A stretch of DNA of 24,030 bases. Origin: a virus. The stretch spans positions 1-24,030 of the IMG/VR virus record IMGVR_UViG_3300042898_004618; one strand, given 5' to 3'. Under the pieces are notes generated by a model. It was not told the origin of the DNA and did no database searches. It was given only the letters and a program-made list of their open reading frames with translations. Below, one piece after another: positions 21,703 through 24,030 of the stretch (position 1 is the first letter of the stretch; every line of letters begins with the position of its first letter). The position numbers and the translations under genes are program-made.

Positions 21703-23319
21703 ATGAAAAATAATACGAAGACAGCTGGTATTCAAGATAAATTTGTCGCTCTTCGTTTAGCCGAATTGAAGGCAACCGATAAAGAAGATTTCCAAACATG
21801 TGTAGCAGACATGCAACGCACTGCATCACTTAATCAAAGTGAAGCAATTGCAGTGGCTAAAGCTATCAGAGCAAAGTATCTTCCAAATCTTGCAAGAGAA
21901 GCAGGTTTTACAAAAGAGACATCAGGTGGATTTTTAAATCTTGATGACAGCCATGAAGAGACTGCAGACTTCGCAAAAGAAATGACAAACGATGATGACG
22001 AAGACATGCCATTCAATGGCGCTAACGATTTAAATATTGACGAAGACGATGAAGAAGCAAGCGAAGTAGAAGATGACGATATCGCAACTTTTGAAATTGA
22101 AGTTCCCGCTGATATGGTTGACGCCGCACAAAAGGCAGTGCAAGAGGCGCTTGACAGGGTATTAGGCGGAAATGATTCTGATGATGATATGGAAATGGAA
22201 GATGACGATATGTCAGATGAAATGGAAATGGATTCAGATGAGGATGAAATGGAAGATAATTCCGATGAGAGCCAAATGCATAAAACTAGCAGGAGAGACA
22301 ACAAAATGAATAGACAATCATTAGCTGCTCGCCGTGCGGAGAGAGAAGAGATCCTTCGCAAATTTGCTTCTGAAGAGGAGCACGTAGAGGCGTCAGGCAG
22401 TTTTAAATACAGTGACGAAATGAATCAGTATCCAGGAGAAATGAAGTATCCTACCATGAAGTTACAAGGCGAAAACTCAATGAAGGGTGAAAACCCAGAT
22501 TTCGCTAAGACTAAGGTTCCTACTAAGAACCCTAAAAATCTTCAATTCAAGGATTCCATGGATGCTGTTGGTTTCGAAGGTTCTGGAGAGAGTTCAGACT
22601 TTGAGTACGAAGTAGATTGGAAGCAAATGGACGCTAATGTAGTTCCTACTACAGGCGAAGCTAAATTAAAGGGCTTTGAGATTCCTTCAGAAATGGATCT
22701 TCAAGCACGTAAAACAACCGTTGCACAAAAAGAAGATGAAGATTTAGCTTCATATGCTAAGTCAAAATACAAGTGTGAAGATTGCGGAACTGTCAAAGAA
22801 ATGTCAGAAAGAGAAGCAATGGAAGCAACTTGTGAAACATGTTCTGGTAATAACAAAGTTGAAGCAGAAAATCTTAGCACAGAAGATGTTGATGCCAATG
22901 CAACTGCGTTAATGAATGCAGCTGAACTTGGTCAAGGTGTTGTTGACAAGACTAAGCAAACTGGAAATGCATTAGCATCAGTTGAAACTGCAAGAATCAA
23001 GGCAGCTTATTCCTGCGCAACAAAATTAGCTTTAGCTGGAATTATTACTTCCAATGAAACAGACGACTATGCTGGCCAACTTCTTGAAGATGGTATCAGA
23101 GCAGACGTTATGATCAAAAACACCCAATTACTTCTCAGATCAGCCCAAGCATCCGCAGAGCGTGTTGCTGCATCAGCTGCTGAGAGACTCAATGTTAGAA
23201 CTGCCTCCACGATGGGTATTTCTACTTCCCCTGCACTTTCTGGTTCGTCCAATAGTGCAGCTCTTGACATCCAAGCTGCTCTTAGGGGTACTTGGTCAAT
23301 GCCACAAATCGAGGGTTAG
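21703..23319 (+). CDS. Acidic prohead core/scaffold-like protein with zinc ribbon
   Basis: The protein has 538 residues and lies between protease and head protein, the position of T4 gene 22 scaffold. Residues 1-75 are helical, with KTAG and RTAS peptides. Residues about 80-195 are strongly acidic, with a helix 'PADMVDAAQKAVQEALDRVL' between two Asp/Glu/Met tracts. Residues 202-230 switch to basic 'MNRQSLAARRAEREEILRKF'. C358/C361 and C377/C380 form a zinc ribbon. The C-terminal 150 residues are an Ala-rich helical region ('LLLRSAQASAERVAASAAER'). No homologous family is recognised, so scaffold is inferred from position and composition; a structural shell role is possible. The ribosome site GAGGGA is weak and distant (about 14 bases). 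An in-frame AGGAG-ATG at 22306 could yield a 337-residue form lacking the acidic half. Confidence 0.75.
   Translation: MKNNTKTAGIQDKFVALRLAELKATDKEDFQTCVADMQRTASLNQSEAIAVAKAIRAKYLPNLAREAGFTKETSGGFLNLDDSHEETADFAKEMTNDDDEDMPFNGANDLNIDEDDEEASEVEDDDIATFEIEVPADMVDAAQKAVQEALDRVLGGNDSDDDMEMEDDDMSDEMEMDSDEDEMEDNSDESQMHKTSRRDNKMNRQSLAARRAEREEILRKFASEEEHVEASGSFKYSDEMNQYPGEMKYPTMKLQGENSMKGENPDFAKTKVPTKNPKNLQFKDSMDAVGFEGSGESSDFEYEVDWKQMDANVVPTTGEAKLKGFEIPSEMDLQARKTTVAQKEDEDLASYAKSKYKCEDCGTVKEMSEREAMEATCETCSGNNKVEAENLSTEDVDANATALMNAAELGQGVVDKTKQTGNALASVETARIKAAYSCATKLALAGIITSNETDDYAGQLLEDGIRADVMIKNTQLLLRSAQASAERVAASAAERLNVRTASTMGISTSPALSGSSNSAALDIQAALRGTWSMPQIEG
22168..22275 (+). repeat. GAT/ATG/GAA low-complexity tract encoding Asp/Glu/Met run
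   Basis: Imperfect repeats of GATGATGA-type codons encode residues 156-191 of the acidic core protein. It is similar in composition to 10127-10249. Confidence 0.8.
22291..22308 (+). promoter_or_regulatory. Internal Shine-Dalgarno and in-frame ATG in acidic core gene
   Basis: AGGAGA at 22291 lies 9-10 bases before an in-frame ATG at 22306. It falls exactly at the change from acidic to basic sequence. The product would be 337 residues starting MNRQSLAARR. Confidence 0.5.
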
Positions 23320-23351
23320 TCCTCACAAATTAATTTTAGGAGAATAAAAAA

Positions 23352-23987
23352 ATGGCAATTCGTGCATTAAATTCAGTGATCGTTGCTAACTATGAAACAG
23401 CTGCTAATGCTTCCTGGCATGCAGGAGCTTGTTTAGCTCGTGATACATCCAATGTTGGTAGAGTAGTTTTAGCTGACAGAGCTTCTGGCGCTATTGTTGG
23501 TGGATTCGTTGGCTTCTCCGCAGATGATACTGCTAGAACCGACAACACCATGATCCTTGCTGATCCAGTTGGTTCCAACTACATCGACGGTTCCGGTGTT
23601 TTCCAAACAAACAACAACGGCTTCTACGTTGCTGCAAAGAGAGCAATTGGTGACTTCCAAGCTGAGAACGTTAACGGCGTTACCAACCTTTCCGCACAAT
23701 CTTCCGGCTACGAAGGCCCAAGAAGAGGCGTTGGCGTTTTCAACACCCCAGGTGGACAATTCGTTACCGACCAATTCACAACTGCAGCTTCCTCAGGCGT
23801 TAGTGCTGATAGCTCTACAGCTACTTATGCTCCAGGTGCTTATCTTACTGTTGCTTCTGATGACAGTGGCAAGATGGTTGAGTTAGCAAACAAGGCACAC
23901 GGCCCAGTTGTAGGTATTGTTGACAAGTATGACTCAGCTGCTGGCTTACTCTACTTCACCCAAGCTTACTTCGAGAGAGCCATCTAA
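23352..23987 (+). CDS. Probable abundant head protein (decoration or structural)
   Basis: The protein has 211 residues. Its beta-rich composition (Gly/Ala/Val/Thr/Ser) has no charged tracts, Cys-poor except for one near the start. Two similar segments, 'LARDTSNVGRVVLADRASGA' near residue 30 and 'LTVASDDSGKMVELANKAHG' near 165, each lead into a 'GfVgfs.d' or 'GiVdkyd' strand. Such a pattern is common in small phage head decoration proteins. Codon use is richer in C-ending codons (TTC, AAC, ATC, GGC) than the other genes here, as expected for a very abundant protein. A strong AGGAG lies 9 bases before the ATG, and the stop is doubled (TAA TAG). It lies just before another strong-ribosome-site gene start. 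Decoration or capsid-associated role inferred from these features; family not identified. Confidence 0.72.
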   Translation: MAIRALNSVIVANYETAANASWHAGACLARDTSNVGRVVLADRASGAIVGGFVGFSADDTARTDNTMILADPVGSNYIDGSGVFQTNNNGFYVAAKRAIGDFQAENVNGVTNLSAQSSGYEGPRRGVGVFNTPGGQFVTDQFTTAASSGVSADSSTATYAPGAYLTVASDDSGKMVELANKAHGPVVGIVDKYDSAAGLLYFTQAYFERAI

Positions 23988-24015
23988 TAGTTAGGACTTA
24001 AAAGGAGAAAATAAA

Positions 24016-24030
24016 ATGTCAATGATTAAG
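24016..24030 (+). CDS. Start of next gene, probably major capsid protein (partial)
   Basis: Only five codons (MSMIK) are present. The start has an excellent Shine-Dalgarno (AAAGGAG at 24001, spacing 8). Position after portal, protease, scaffold-like protein and head protein makes the major capsid protein the first guess, but no sequence evidence for that is in view. Confidence 0.5.

Noticed and set aside
21834-22361. 175-codon reverse-strand Ser/Ile-rich frame
   Set aside because: Mirror of the acidic core gene's Asp/Glu codons; no independent evidence.

Overview
The window is a piece of a large, AT-rich, double-stranded DNA tailed-phage genome (or a prophage or uncultivated virus of that kind). 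All supported genes lie on the + strand and are packed with small gaps or 1-31 base overlaps. The recognisable genes are a bacterial-type sliding clamp, a clamp-loader delta-like protein, a sigma-like factor, both terminase subunits, portal, prohead protease, an acidic core/scaffold-like protein and a probable abundant head protein. I see no tRNA, rRNA, CRISPR array, insertion sequence or integrase. The host cannot be named from the sequence.

Layout. Bases 1-2557 hold three overlapping genes: a sliding clamp (cut off by the left edge), a HolA-like delta subunit and a small sigma factor. A terminator follows at about 2613. Bases 2691-3410 carry one unknown protein and a second terminator. Bases 3481-6293 carry a small-terminase candidate with a Zn/HTH pattern and the large terminase, which has an unusual CxxC...CxxC insertion before its Walker A motif. 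Bases 6320-14794 separate terminase from portal by about 8.5 kb. They hold mostly unrecognised proteins, probably virion or assembly proteins because of position and shared short motifs. They also hold a UDP-galactopyranose mutase, a winged-helix-like protein and a DUF192-like protein whose 5' end looks frameshifted.

Bases 14827-24030 are a head module in the order portal, protease, acidic core protein, head protein, probable capsid start. This matches the T4 order 20-67-68-21-22-23. The portal has a C-terminal VSR/DUF559-like PD-(D/E)XK nuclease domain after a Gly/Met/Pro linker. The protease is a very long polyprotein-like chain (about 1396 aa). It has an N-terminal prohead-protease domain, a Gln/Pro linker, a long Ala/Lys-rich middle and two C-terminal zinc ribbons. 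Both the protease gene and the following acidic gene contain a strong Shine-Dalgarno plus ATG in frame inside the gene, which could give nested shorter products in the manner of lambda C/Nu3.

Themes that cross genes: Cys-rich putative zinc sites in at least six packaging/assembly proteins; a recurring peptide [KT]TIEx[QM]L in three proteins between terminase and portal; very frequent [KR][TVI]A[ASN]-type peptides in presumed virion proteins, which could be protease sites or merely compositional; and structured leaders before several late genes. TATAAATA-like octamers near gene starts, together with the clamp/sigma cassette, raise the possibility of a T4-like clamp-assisted late transcription scheme. 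All functional links beyond the recognised families are inference from sequence reading; no database search was run.
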